From Aquibacillus rhizosphaerae (lineage in GTDB: Bacteria; Bacillota; Bacilli; Bacillales; Amphibacillaceae), in NCBI RefSeq assembly GCF_030282825.1, contig NZ_JASTZU010000001.1, positions 1-64,000 of the forward strand: a stretch of DNA of 64,000 nt. The letters are read 5' to 3'. The notes under the pieces were generated by a model. The model saw only the letters and a list, made by a program, of their open reading frames with translations. It was not told the origin of the DNA and made no database searches. Positions 36,481 through 46,021 of this stretch are shown here, piece after piece. Every line of letters begins with the position of its first letter. Position 1 is the stretch's first letter. The position numbers and the translations under genes were made by a program.

Positions 36481-37974
36481 ATGAAGCTAGTAATGAAGGA
36501 CAATTATATCTTTTTAATTTCGCTTATATTATTAATTATTGGTATGGTATTACCGTACACATTTGTTGCATTTATTATAACATTTATATTTTTTCTATTA
36601 GCTATATTCAAACCAAAACAGGCATTGTTAATACTAATTATATATACTCCACTTCGCCCTTTACTGATAACTTATCAAGATGCACTTAAAGGAATTACGG
36701 ACGCCATTATATTTGGTGCACTCATTTCTGTAGTAATTACCTATCTTTATAAAGGTAAGTGGCAAGATTTGTTTAAATTCAAACTGTTTGAGTGGGCCTT
36801 TTTTATATTTCTTGTAATTGGCTCTCTTTCAGCCTTGATGACTGGAGTAGATTTAGTAGCAATTATATTTCAAATCAGAGCATTTTTATTAATGTATATT
36901 ATTTATTACGTTGTAATTAGATTGGACATTACGACAAAAGATGTAAAGAAATTTATCTGGCTTACGTTAAGTACAGCAATAGTTTTAATCATCCACGGGC
37001 TTATTGAAAAGTTATCTGCTAGAGAGTTATTATTGCCACTCGAATGGCAGGAGGCAGAATTAAATGATAGAAATAAGTTGCGTATCTATGGTTTAATAAA
37101 TAACCCCAATCATTTAGCGGTATATATGACGTTTACCTTTATCACAACTTTATATCTGCGTCATATTCAGAAAAACTTCAAATGGATAATTGATGTTATT
37201 TTGGTATTTTTAGCAGGTGTTTTTCTGCTCACAGATTCAAAAGGGATGTTGCTGCTCATAACTGTTTTAGCTGTTCTTTATATTGTTATGATTAGAAACT
37301 GGCGTAAAATCGCACATATTGTATTAATACTAGTTGTGGCTCAATTTCTAGTTGTCGAGCCAGTACAATATGCGGTGAATGAATTTAATAATGGAGAAAA
37401 TGATTCGCAACAAGGCGATGAAAATGTAGGCAAAGGAAAGAAAGATAAAACTAGTGTAGATCAATTAGGAGGAAGCCTTGCTGAAATTGTTAAACAGGAA
37501 GGTGGAGTGGGTGCTTCTATGGAAAGAAGTACTAATAGCGGAAGAGTAATGATTATTAAAAATGGAATGAAAGTGTTTATTGACAATCCTATTATAGGTT
37601 CAGGGTTTGGCACATACGGGGACTCTGCTACAAAAAGTTTTGGTACCCCAATTGCAGATGAATATGATATACGAGAAAGTTTTTACTCAGACGGCCAATA
37701 CACACAAATAATAGCTCAAACTGGAATATTAGGTGTATTAACATTCGCTGTATTTCTTCTTTCCATGTTATATATGGTTTGGAAAAAAAGAAAATCAAAT
37801 CCGTTTGCAAACTTAGGTGTACTGCTTGTCTTATTTAGTTATGGTGGCGGTCTTATCTATAATATTTGGGAGATGGATATATTCACACTGTTTTTCTTTA
37901 TGATATTGGCATTCATTATGGGAGATCGTAAATTTGATTCCTATCTTGATAATGATAAGGCAAAGCTATTATAA
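36481..37974 (+). CDS. Wzy/O-antigen-ligase-like polysaccharide polymerase
   Basis: Polytopic membrane protein of 497 residues with about 11-12 hydrophobic segments and one large extracytoplasmic loop (about 298-380, rich in charged residues). The loop contains the Wzy_C-type motif NPIIGSGFGTYGD. It is likely to polymerise or ligate lipid-linked units on the outer membrane face, partnering the flippase. ATG 36481 follows AAGGATGG. The first of four plus-strand genes with short gaps, it is expressed from the promoter at 36411. Confidence 0.85.
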   Translation: MKLVMKDNYIFLISLILLIIGMVLPYTFVAFIITFIFFLLAIFKPKQALLILIIYTPLRPLLITYQDALKGITDAIIFGALISVVITYLYKGKWQDLFKFKLFEWAFFIFLVIGSLSALMTGVDLVAIIFQIRAFLLMYIIYYVVIRLDITTKDVKKFIWLTLSTAIVLIIHGLIEKLSARELLLPLEWQEAELNDRNKLRIYGLINNPNHLAVYMTFTFITTLYLRHIQKNFKWIIDVILVFLAGVFLLTDSKGMLLLITVLAVLYIVMIRNWRKIAHIVLILVVAQFLVVEPVQYAVNEFNNGENDSQQGDENVGKGKKDKTSVDQLGGSLAEIVKQEGGVGASMERSTNSGRVMIIKNGMKVFIDNPIIGSGFGTYGDSATKSFGTPIADEYDIRESFYSDGQYTQIIAQTGILGVLTFAVFLLSMLYMVWKKRKSNPFANLGVLLVLFSYGGGLIYNIWEMDIFTLFFFMILAFIMGDRKFDSYLDNDKAKLL

Positions 37975-37983
37975 ATAAGGAGC

Positions 37984-39156
37984 ATGGAACCAATACGAAA
38001 GAGATTTATTATGCGGAAGCCGGTGAGAGCAATTAAAAATAAAATTTTAATCTTAAGTAATATGTATCCTAGTGATAATTATCCTACATTTGGTATTTTT
38101 GTAAAGAAACAAGTGGATCAGTTGGAGGAAAGAGGATGGGTTTCTAATATTATTTCTATTAGAGATCCTCGAACAGATAAATTTCATGTGTTGAAAAAAT
38201 ACTTTTTATGGATGTTAAAAGCATTTTTTCACATTTTATTCAAAGGAAATTGGTATAAAGTAGTACATGTTCATTACGTTTTCCCAGCAGGAATTTTCGG
38301 ATTAATGGCAAAAAGGTTGTGGAAACGTCGATTAATTGTAACAGTTCATGGTGGTGACATCGATAAGATGGCTAGAAAGAGTGAACGAATATTTAATTTG
38401 ACGAGAACAATTTTACACGAGGCTGATCAAGTAATTTGTGTTGGTTACGGTCTGTATCAAGATTTGTTAAATGACTTTCATGTGAAAGAAGATAAGATAT
38501 CCATGCTTTCTATGGGAGTCGATCAGAATACCTTTCAGGTAAGAGACAAACAAGCAATCAAAAAGAAATTAGACGTTCCAGAAGATGAAAAAATAATTTT
38601 ATTCGTGGGTAATATAATAAAAGAAAAAGGTGTATTGGAGCTCTTGGAGGCTTTTCAGGGCATATATCAAAATAACTCAAAAGTAAGACTGCATATAGTT
38701 GGTCCCTATAAAAACAAATCTTTTTTTGACCAAGTACAAGAAAAAATCAAGAGACTAGACATAGAAGAGCAAGTAGTGTTTCATGGAGTCCTTTCGCCAG
38801 AGGAAGTTGCTTACTGGATGAATGCATCAGAAATGCTTGTTTTACCTTCATGGATGGAAGGGTTTGGACTTGTGGCATTAGAAGCAATGAGTTCAGGCAT
38901 CCCGGTAGTTGGAAGTGATGTCGGTGGACTATCCATTCTGCTCGGTGATAATTGTGGTGTAAAATTTCCGGTTAAAAACTCGGACCAATTGGCTAACTCA
39001 ATAACGAATATTTTGAATGATGACAAACGTGCAGATCAGTTGATTGAAAATGGATTGCATCGAGCAAGGGAACATAATAGCGATACATTGTTAAACAAGG
39101 TCATCTCAATCTATAAGGGAGAATCTATAGATGAAAAACAAACCCAAACACAATAA
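37984..39156 (+). CDS. GT4-family glycosyltransferase (second)
   Basis: GT-B fold glycosyltransferase of up to 390 residues. Motifs: ILILSNMYPSDNYPTFGIF, VHVHYVFPAG, TVHGGDIDKM, FVGNIIKEKGVLELLEAF and the donor element PSWMEGFGLVALEAMSSG, PVVGSDVGG. The start is uncertain: ATG 37984 is only 1 nt after AAGGAG, while ATG 38011 has AAAGAG 7 nt upstream and would shorten the protein by 9 residues. Its 3' end overlaps the alg14-like gene by 26 nt, a sign of operon coupling. Donor and acceptor unknown. Confidence 0.88.
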   Translation: MEPIRKRFIMRKPVRAIKNKILILSNMYPSDNYPTFGIFVKKQVDQLEERGWVSNIISIRDPRTDKFHVLKKYFLWMLKAFFHILFKGNWYKVVHVHYVFPAGIFGLMAKRLWKRRLIVTVHGGDIDKMARKSERIFNLTRTILHEADQVICVGYGLYQDLLNDFHVKEDKISMLSMGVDQNTFQVRDKQAIKKKLDVPEDEKIILFVGNIIKEKGVLELLEAFQGIYQNNSKVRLHIVGPYKNKSFFDQVQEKIKRLDIEEQVVFHGVLSPEEVAYWMNASEMLVLPSWMEGFGLVALEAMSSGIPVVGSDVGGLSILLGDNCGVKFPVKNSDQLANSITNILNDDKRADQLIENGLHRAREHNSDTLLNKVISIYKGESIDEKQTQTQ

Positions 39157-39616
39157 AAAGCTTCTTTTAATTGCATCGGTTGGGGGTCATTTAACACAAT
39201 TACTCGAATTGAAGTCATTGTTTGAGCAATATGATTATCATATCATTACGGAATCGACGCAAGTGACAAAGAAGCTAAAGAGTCAATATCCGATGTCATT
39301 TTTAGTATATGGAGCGAGAAATAACCCAATCCGATATATTTTTAAATTTAGTTTTAATATAATTAAGTCTTTTATCTTATTTTTACAACATCGGCCAGAT
39401 ATTATTATCACAACTGGAGCACATACATCCGTACCTATGTGTTATATTGCCAAATTATTTGGAAAGAAAGTAGTTTTTATAGAAAGTTTTGCTAAGTCTC
39501 AGAGTCCCACTTTAGCTGGGAGAATCGTATACCCAATTGCAGATTTATTTATTGTTCAATGGGAGTCGATGAAGAAATTTTACCCTAAAGCCACATATGG
39601 GGGGTCTATTTATTGA
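39131..39616 (+). CDS. Alg14-like glycosyltransferase subunit (PssD/EpsF type)
   Basis: Protein of 161 residues corresponding to the N-terminal half of a MurG-like enzyme. LLLIASVGGHLTQLLELKSL is the family's glycine loop, and IIITTGAHTSVPMCYIAKLFG and VVFIESFAKSQSPTLAG follow. In eukaryotic Alg14 and bacterial PssD this half anchors to the membrane and binds the lipid-linked acceptor; a hydrophobic stretch lies at about residues 76-90. It needs the Alg13-like partner encoded next, whose start overlaps its stop by 4 nt (TTGA). Confidence 0.9.
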   Translation: MKNKPKHNKKLLLIASVGGHLTQLLELKSLFEQYDYHIITESTQVTKKLKSQYPMSFLVYGARNNPIRYIFKFSFNIIKSFILFLQHRPDIIITTGAHTSVPMCYIAKLFGKKVVFIESFAKSQSPTLAGRIVYPIADLFIVQWESMKKFYPKATYGGSIY

Positions 39617-40092
39617 TACTAGTTACATTAGGAACACATGAAATGCCTTTTGATCGTTTATTGAAAGCTATAGAACAGGCAAAGGCGGATCTTAATTTAG
39701 AAGAAGAGATTATTGTTCAATCTGGCAATACAAAATATAACAGTGATGTAATGAAAATGATTCCCTTTGTATCCTACGAAGAAATGAATAAATTATATGA
39801 TGATGCACGGTTAATTATATCTCATGGCGGGACAGGATCTATTATTACAGGTTTAAAAAAAGATAAACGTGTAATTGCTGCCGCACGATTGAAAAAATAC
39901 GGAGAACATAATGACGATCATCAATTAGAAATCATTAAGATTTTTACGGAATCTGGATATATTTTAGAATGGAAAGAGGAGAGTTCTCTCTCAGAAGTGA
40001 TAGAAGAAGCGAGTGAATTTGAACCGAAGCATTTTGAATCAAAAAAGGAACAGCTATTAACTTTATTACAGAACTTTATTGAAGCTAATTAA
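39613..40092 (+). CDS. Alg13-like glycosyltransferase subunit (PssE type)
   Basis: Protein of 159 residues, the donor-binding half of the split enzyme. It starts ILVTLGTHEMPFDRLLKAIE and holds the nucleotide-sugar loop IISHGGTGSIITGL, as in the C-terminal domain of MurG. TTG 39613 overlaps the preceding stop, with GGGGGG 9 nt upstream. Together with the Alg14-like subunit it should add the second sugar to a polyprenyl-PP-sugar made by a WecA-like enzyme. It is the last gene of the wzy-GT4-alg14-alg13 unit. Confidence 0.9.
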   Translation: MILVTLGTHEMPFDRLLKAIEQAKADLNLEEEIIVQSGNTKYNSDVMKMIPFVSYEEMNKLYDDARLIISHGGTGSIITGLKKDKRVIAAARLKKYGEHNDDHQLEIIKIFTESGYILEWKEESSLSEVIEEASEFEPKHFESKKEQLLTLLQNFIEAN

Positions 40093-40190
40093 GATCTTTA
40101 TTTCATCAATAGAGGTCTTTTTTTATTGCTAAAGTAAGAGTATAATGGAAGAAGTTGGAATGAAAGTTTTATTGAAAAGGAGAAATTACT

Positions 40191-42110
40191 GTGGGAATAA
40201 ATAAGAACTCTATTATGTTATTAATCGCGCTAGTTTTTGTCTTTTGCAACTCAACTATTAGTTATGCAGAAACAAATAATAGAAAAATAGATATTAAGTA
40301 TAATGAAAGTGTCACGATTGATTTGAAAAGTGGCTTAGAGCTACAAGTTGCAAATGCAGATAACTCTTCTTATAAAATTTTGAATGAAGGAGAAGTATTA
40401 TACGTAGAACAGGTTTCTCAAGGGATCATAGAAAAAGTACACATAGAAAATAATTACCTTTTGGTAGAATCTAGATTGCTTGGTTCAGGTTCTTATGTCT
40501 CATTTGATTTATTTTATTTAGAAGATGCTAATTTAATTGATATCTATCACTCTACTGACTTTACTAGAGGTATTGTTACGTATGAAAATAATGAGATTAG
40601 TGTTACGTACCCTAAATATGTAGAAAATGACGAATCAGCAGAGTCCTCTTCTTTGGAAGTGCAAACATTTAAACTATCTGATCAACAAATTGTGCTGGGT
40701 GATAAAACAATAGAAAAAGTAGAGACCAAATCTATGATGAAATCAAATGATTTTAATAATTATAAGAATCCATCTGCATCAGAGATAAATAAGATGATTA
40801 CTGAAGCTGCAAATGCGAAGGGAATCCCACCTGAGATTCTTAAGGCGATAGCTTGGCAGGAAAGTACTTGGAGACAATTTGATACTAATGGTTCTCCTAT
40901 TACTAATTTGGAAGGTGATGGCGGCTTTGGAATAATGCAAATCACCTTACCCAAAAGCTACTTGTCTGACCACCCTGAAGTTGAACATCAATTAAAATAT
41001 GATATAAAATATAATATCCAAAAAGGCGCAGAGATTCTTCTTGAAAAGTGGAATTTGGCAGCAAATCCCTTAGCTGAAACGGCGCTGCCGATTATAAACA
41101 ATGGTTCTAAAGATAAATTAGAAAATTGGTATTTTGCCATTATGGCATATAATGGAAGGTCGAAGGTTAACGATCCTAATTTAGGTCCTGAAACCTACCA
41201 GGAAACTATCTATAGACATATACAAAATCAAGGCTTATTATCTGTAACACCGATTGATAAAAATGTATTAGATTTGTATTATAAACCAAACAGTACAACG
41301 ATATATTTTGGGAATAAATTGAATTACAATATTCCCGGTCCGCTCACAGGTACAAAACAATCATTTAAAAAAGGTCAGGTTTTGCCAACAACAAGTGTAG
41401 TAAATTTAAGAGAACATCCTGAAGGAGAATTAATAAGAGGGTTAGAAAAGGGGGAGCCAGTTCTTGTAACAGGTGAAAAAGTGTATCCTTCATCAGAATA
41501 TAATCATTATGTTTTGTATCCTGTTAAGACTAGAGATGGAGAAACAGGTTATGTTGCTTCGAGCTATTTAGGTAGTAAAAATAGTTTCCTAGACTTTAGT
41601 TCACCTGACAACCGTGGATTTGAAGAGGTTTCAGCGTTAGCTGAACAGGAGATTATTGGCGGGTTTAGTGATGGCACCTTTCGTCCGACAGAAACATTAA
41701 CTAGAGTTCAAGCTGCACTTATGTTTGTTCGCGCACTAAATTTACCGACTCCTGATGTACCTGAAACAGGTTTTAGTGATGTGAAGGTAGGGGATAACTT
41801 TTATCGTGAAATTGCTGCAGCAAAAGAAGCTGGCATTTTTCGAGGGGCAGGAGGAAAGTTCAACAAATCTGATAAGCTAACAAGAAGTGAAATGGCTGCA
41901 GTACTTGTTCGTTCATTTGAAATAAAAGGAAGCTCAGATAAGAGGTTTAAGGATGTACCTGCTGGGCACCAATTTGAATCTGCAATTCAGACGCTTTATG
42001 CCAATAATATAACTAGTGGAATAAATGATACAGAATACGGTTTCCGTAAAGAGATAACAAGAAGAGACTTTTCAATACTTTTATATAGAGCCTTGGCTAA
42101 ATATAACTAA
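40191..42110 (+). CDS. Secreted lytic transglycosylase with SH3 and three SLH domains
   Basis: Wall-anchored hydrolase of 639 residues. Signal peptide (to about residue 27), an unassigned beta-rich region (28-190), a lytic-transglycosylase domain (about 200-350) with catalytic Glu224 (AWQESTWRQF) and GFGIMQIT, an SH3-like segment (about 397-462), then three SLH repeats (about 466-639; GFSDGTFRPTETLTRVQAA is typical). GTG 40191 follows AAAAGGAG by 9 nt. The SLH domains should hold it on pyruvylated wall polymer made by the CsaB cluster directly upstream. Likely a role in peptidoglycan turnover. Confidence 0.9.
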   Translation: MGINKNSIMLLIALVFVFCNSTISYAETNNRKIDIKYNESVTIDLKSGLELQVANADNSSYKILNEGEVLYVEQVSQGIIEKVHIENNYLLVESRLLGSGSYVSFDLFYLEDANLIDIYHSTDFTRGIVTYENNEISVTYPKYVENDESAESSSLEVQTFKLSDQQIVLGDKTIEKVETKSMMKSNDFNNYKNPSASEINKMITEAANAKGIPPEILKAIAWQESTWRQFDTNGSPITNLEGDGGFGIMQITLPKSYLSDHPEVEHQLKYDIKYNIQKGAEILLEKWNLAANPLAETALPIINNGSKDKLENWYFAIMAYNGRSKVNDPNLGPETYQETIYRHIQNQGLLSVTPIDKNVLDLYYKPNSTTIYFGNKLNYNIPGPLTGTKQSFKKGQVLPTTSVVNLREHPEGELIRGLEKGEPVLVTGEKVYPSSEYNHYVLYPVKTRDGETGYVASSYLGSKNSFLDFSSPDNRGFEEVSALAEQEIIGGFSDGTFRPTETLTRVQAALMFVRALNLPTPDVPETGFSDVKVGDNFYREIAAAKEAGIFRGAGGKFNKSDKLTRSEMAAVLVRSFEIKGSSDKRFKDVPAGHQFESAIQTLYANNITSGINDTEYGFRKEITRRDFSILLYRALAKYN

Positions 42111-42147
42111 AAAAGGCGGCGGTGCACTAATGCACTGTCGCCTTTTC
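42111..42147 (+). terminator. Terminator of transglycosylase gene
   Basis: AAAAGGCGGCGGTGCA pairs with TGCACTGTCGCCTTTT around a 4-nt loop. Confidence 0.9.
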
Positions 42148-42355
42148 AGTTGTCAAAACTGTTTTACTCATAATGAATCGCTAGTTAAACAAGACAAAAA
42201 ATTAATAAAATTTGGAGACAATAACTAACAATTAACTACAAAATATGGAATATAGTGGAAGATTTTTTTGTTATAAACGTTCGAATCATCTATCAATTTG
42301 TCTAATAGTGTAGTAATCTTATAGATAAGTAATTACAACTAGGGGGACATTATAA

Positions 42356-43600
42356 TTGAAGAGAAAGAATACTTGGCGTTGTCTGTCGTTTGTCGTGTTT
42401 TTTGTTTTTCTGATGGGTTCTTATCCAGTTTATGCTAGTAATTTTAATGATGTAAGTAAAAGTCACCGAGCGTATAAAGAAATCACCTATTTAGCAGAGA
42501 ATAACATAGTACAAGGATTAGGTGGAGGTAACTTCAAGCCAAACGTCCAATTGAAAAGATCTGAAGCTGCTGTTATGTTAAGTAGGATGCTTGAACTAGA
42601 TGGAACACAAAGAAAAACGACCTTTAAAGATGTAGTGAAAACTAGTTTCGCTTCAGGTTATATACAATCCGCAGTAGAACATAATCTAATTAATGGATTT
42701 GCTGATGGTACATTTAGACCTAATGAGATTATTACACGTGGCCAAATGGCGATTCTATTAGACAATGCATTTAATCTCGAATCTACTGAAAATAACTATT
42801 TCATAGACAAACCTAAAGGAAGTAGAGCTTATACTGCCATTAATAATATTGCTGCAGCGGGTATATCAGATGGTATTGATGGAAAGAGTTTCAAGTCACA
42901 CAGTCTACTAACTCGATCTGATTTCTCCTTATTTCTATCCAGAGCATTAAACCATGATTTTAGAGTAAGTGTAGCGCCTATTGAGGTAATTAAAGTTATA
43001 ATAGATCCAGGGCATGGAGGAAAAAGTAATGTACAGTATGAGAAGGGCTCAGGAGACCCTGGTGCCATTGGTAATGGACTTTACGAAAAAGATATTAATT
43101 TAGATACTTCACTTCGAATTGAGGAATATTTAGACAATCAATATGTTAACAATGCTGTGATTGATGTTGTGTTAACACGGTCGGAGGACGTCTTTCTTTC
43201 TCTAAGTCAACGGGTTGATATAGCGAATAAGAATAAAGCTGATGCATTTGTTAGTATTCATGCTAACGCCTTTAACGGGATTGCAAATGGCACAGAAACA
43301 TACTACTATAGTTCGTCATCTTCATCGAACGAGCAACTCTCCTTGATTAGAGCAGAAAGTAAGAAGTTAGCTGAAGCCATACAAATTCGTATGCTTGAAC
43401 AGCTTAATATGGCAGATCGAGGGGTTAAAGGTAGCAACTTCCATGTATTGAGAGAGAATACCAGAATGCCTAGTACTTTAGTTGAATTAGGATTTATTGA
43501 TAACAAGTCAGATGCAAAGAAGCTTGGTTCTCCACAATGGAGAGAAAAAGCAGCCAAAGCAATTAGTCTAGGGATTCAAGATTATATTAATCAAAAATAA
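42356..43600 (+). CDS. SLH-anchored N-acetylmuramoyl-L-alanine amidase
   Basis: Secreted zinc amidase of 414 residues. Signal peptide (1-27), three SLH repeats (about 28-200), then an Amidase_3 domain (about 212-412). Zinc ligands His220 (DPGHGG), Glu244 (LYEKDIN) and His302 (SIHANAF), and catalytic Glu377 (LVELGFID), are all present. It cuts the bond between MurNAc and the stem peptide. TTG 42356 follows AGGGGGA at about 10 nt. Unlike the neighbouring transglycosylase, the SLH domains are N-terminal. Confidence 0.92.
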   Translation: MKRKNTWRCLSFVVFFVFLMGSYPVYASNFNDVSKSHRAYKEITYLAENNIVQGLGGGNFKPNVQLKRSEAAVMLSRMLELDGTQRKTTFKDVVKTSFASGYIQSAVEHNLINGFADGTFRPNEIITRGQMAILLDNAFNLESTENNYFIDKPKGSRAYTAINNIAAAGISDGIDGKSFKSHSLLTRSDFSLFLSRALNHDFRVSVAPIEVIKVIIDPGHGGKSNVQYEKGSGDPGAIGNGLYEKDINLDTSLRIEEYLDNQYVNNAVIDVVLTRSEDVFLSLSQRVDIANKNKADAFVSIHANAFNGIANGTETYYYSSSSSSNEQLSLIRAESKKLAEAIQIRMLEQLNMADRGVKGSNFHVLRENTRMPSTLVELGFIDNKSDAKKLGSPQWREKAAKAISLGIQDYINQK

Positions 43601-43942
43601 AACCATAGAGTGATTGTGTTTGTTTCAGCCTTTAGGTCAGCTGTTAATTATCATTTGCGCTAGAACTTCTGATAGGTAAGATAATTCAACCTATAGTCGC
43701 ATGGTCGAAATCGGTTATTTAACAGTTGAAAAAAGGTTGTATGTTAGAAGATGATGTATTGGGTGGAATACTCTAATCTTGTTAAGTTTCCAGCACTTAT
43801 ATAATTCTTGTTATGATGGCAGTTTAAAGATGCAGACTAAAGTGATAGCTAAAGGGATAAATCGTGTTATTGGATACTTTGTTATTGACGTGGGAGCCTA
43901 TTATATTATTGTTTTTTTCTTCAAGTGTAGTTATTTAATAAT
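43601..43942. other. Gene-free stretch downstream of amidase
   Basis: About 340 bp without a supported ORF or clear structure before the terminator at 43943. It may be the decayed remains of a gene, but I recognise no protein similarity in any frame. Confidence 0.4.
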
Positions 43943-43978
43943 GAAGGACTTCTAGAAATAGAAGTTCTTCATTTTTTA
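43943..43978 (+). terminator. Plus-strand terminator upstream of the convergent CAP gene
   Basis: GAAGGACTTCT pairs with AGAAGTTCTTC, followed by ATTTTTTATT. It lies 340 nt past the amidase stop. Confidence 0.78.
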
Positions 43979-44007
43979 TTAAACATGTACATGAAGCAAA
44001 CCTTATA

Positions 44008-44036
44008 AATAAAAAGAACAGGTTGAGCGCCTGTTC
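44008..44036 (-). terminator. Terminator of CAP-SLH gene
   Basis: On the minus strand GAACAGG-N7-CCTGTTC followed by TTTTTATTTAT. Confidence 0.82.
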
Positions 44037-44095
44037 ATCATAAATAGTTACATATATCATATTTTTTCAAACTCATTTAACACTATATTTAAGCA

Positions 44096-45088
44096 CTACT
44101 TCTTAACAAACATCTGTACCCAATTGTAACCATCATCTTCAAATCCAACGCCAATATGTGTAAAGTAATCTCGAAGAATATTCTTACGGTGTCCCTCACT
44201 GTTCATCCAAGCATTCACGACTCTTTCTGGTGTAAGATAACCAGAAGCAATGTTTTCGCCTGCAGATTGATAGGTAATACCAAAATCATTCATCATTTCA
44301 AACGGTGATCCATATGTAGGACTCGTGTGAGAAAAGTAGTTGTTTTCATTCATGTCTATTGCTTTTGCGTTAGCTACTTTGTTTAATTCAGGATAAGCTT
44401 GCAGAGCTGGTAATCCATACTTCTTTCTTTCAATATTTGTTAATTCAATGACAGCCGTGACAAATTCACTTGCTTTAAAATTGGGTTTGACTCTAAATGT
44501 AGTATTCATAGCTCTTGCAAGCATTAATGAAAATTCTACTCGAGTAATATTATTGTTTGGTCGAAAAGTACCATCTGAATATCCGTTGGTAACACCGTTA
44601 TTAACTAAGCCTTCAATATAATGATTTGCCCAGCTATTGGACGAGTCAGAAAAAGAAATACTATTATTCGATTCTAAGTTATAGGCTACAGAGATGATTT
44701 TTGCCATTTCTGCTCTGGTTAAGGTCTCATTTGGTCGGAACGTACCATCAGTAAATCCATTTATGTAACCTTTTGATGCCGCTGCCTGGACGGCTTGAAA
44801 ATAGTAAGAACTATTCTTTACATCCGAAAAAAGTGGTGTGGTTGACCCATTTTCATTCGCTATTCCTTTTGATCTTGCAAGCATAACAGCAGCCTCACTG
44901 CGTTTAATGTTATCATTTGTTCCAAACAATCCATTTGAATACCCGTTTACAACATTTAATTCGTTTAAATAATTGATTTCACCTTCTGCCCATGAAGGTA
45001 GATCTGGGAAATTACTAGCGGCGCTGCTAGTTGTTGAGAAAGATAGAAGAGCGATAAAAATGATAGAAATAATACTAATTTTTTTGAT
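44096..45088 (-). CDS. SLH-anchored CAP-domain protein with ATC in place of the start codon
   Basis: Secreted protein of 330 residues if read from 45088: signal peptide (KKISIISIIFIALLSF), three SLH repeats (about 26-195), then a CAP/SCP domain like YkwD (FSHTSPTYGSPFEMM, AGENIASGY, NAWMNSEGHRKNIL, HIGVGF). The reading frame is intact, but the codon 8 nt after AGGGGG is ATC where ATG is expected. The only later standard start is TTG 44929, which would remove the signal peptide and half of SLH1 and has no RBS. It is either a rare ATC initiation, a recently silenced gene or a sequencing error. CAP function in Bacilli is unclear. Confidence 0.75.
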   Translation of the reverse strand: MKKISIISIIFIALLSFSTTSSAASNFPDLPSWAEGEINYLNELNVVNGYSNGLFGTNDNIKRSEAAVMLARSKGIANENGSTTPLFSDVKNSSYYFQAVQAAASKGYINGFTDGTFRPNETLTRAEMAKIISVAYNLESNNSISFSDSSNSWANHYIEGLVNNGVTNGYSDGTFRPNNNITRVEFSLMLARAMNTTFRVKPNFKASEFVTAVIELTNIERKKYGLPALQAYPELNKVANAKAIDMNENNYFSHTSPTYGSPFEMMNDFGITYQSAGENIASGYLTPERVVNAWMNSEGHRKNILRDYFTHIGVGFEDDGYNWVQMFVKK

Positions 45089-45500
45089 ATTACATTCCCC
45101 CTAATATACTATTCTATTTACTACCATAACTTAAGATGGAAGCTTGCACAATAGATCCCACTCTATAATAGGGTGAAAACGACAAAGTCTATGAATATGC
45201 AGTTATCTGTCCAATAATTTCCATTTAGTACTTTACCTATTTTTATAATCTTGTAGGTGTTTTTTTCAGGATATTATCTCTGCAAGACATAGTAGTAAAT
45301 TGTAGTTAACAACATCGTTAGTAATTGATAATCGTAGCAATTATGATGTCCATGAAGATAGCTGTAGTTATAATAGTAGTGGTGAAGGTAATAATGGGAA
45401 GAAAGTTAGTAAAGGTATCGGATTCGAACCTTATTAAATAGAAAGTGATAGGATGTCTTCGGAATTTTATATAGGTACCTGTTTCATGTGGTAAAACAGA

Positions 45501-45785
45501 AACAACTTTATTGATTCTTGTAGTGTAATCACAAGTGGTGAATTAGCTATTTGGATTGTGCTAGACTTTGGTCCTGAATCTAGTAATAATTTAGTACAAT
45601 TCAATGATGATGCTCCAATGTATAAGCAATCAGTTTCTGCACTAGTAGAATACGATGTAACGTCAGGTGTGTTTTAACTGAATTTGGTACTTAAACTAAT
45701 GCCAAACGTGGCGATTATTCTATATTTATGCTAAGAGGCGCTCCAGTTAAATTGAATCCTCAAGATGTTGTAAGTGATTTTATAT
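45501..45785 (+). pseudogene. Decayed SLH-domain gene fragment
   Basis: Degraded remains of SLH repeats. One frame reads SGELAIWIVLDFGPESSNN, then VQFNDDAPMYKQSVSALVEY and DVTSGVF before a stop. After a frameshift it continues TEFGT, a stop, then TNAKRGDYSIFMLRGA, the usual end of an SLH unit. At least one frameshift and two in-frame stops are present. A perfect terminator hairpin follows, as expected after the 3' end of a former gene. Its neighbours are intact SLH genes, so this is a dead family member. Confidence 0.7.
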
Positions 45786-45790
45786 ATGGA

Positions 45791-45825
45791 CGCGATTCCA
45801 ATTGTGGAATCGCGGCTATTTTTTG
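45791..45825 (+). terminator. Terminator after SLH pseudogene
   Basis: CGCGATTCCA and TGGAATCGCG form a perfect 10-bp stem with a 4-nt loop, followed by GCTATTTTTT. Confidence 0.88.
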
Positions 45826-46021
45826 ATGAACTAAAGCAAAAGAAACTGTATAAGTCCTCCTCCGCTTCTTCTGAAAATTGTGTTCGCTTAGACGTATTAA
45901 CTAGAACTTTCTTACTATATAGAACTTTTAGTAATATTTTTTGTCGGAAAATGGTAGAAATTGAAGTAATTTTGGGCTAATATATAAATAGAGTTATAGA
46001 TTAACTAAGAGGGGGAAAAAA

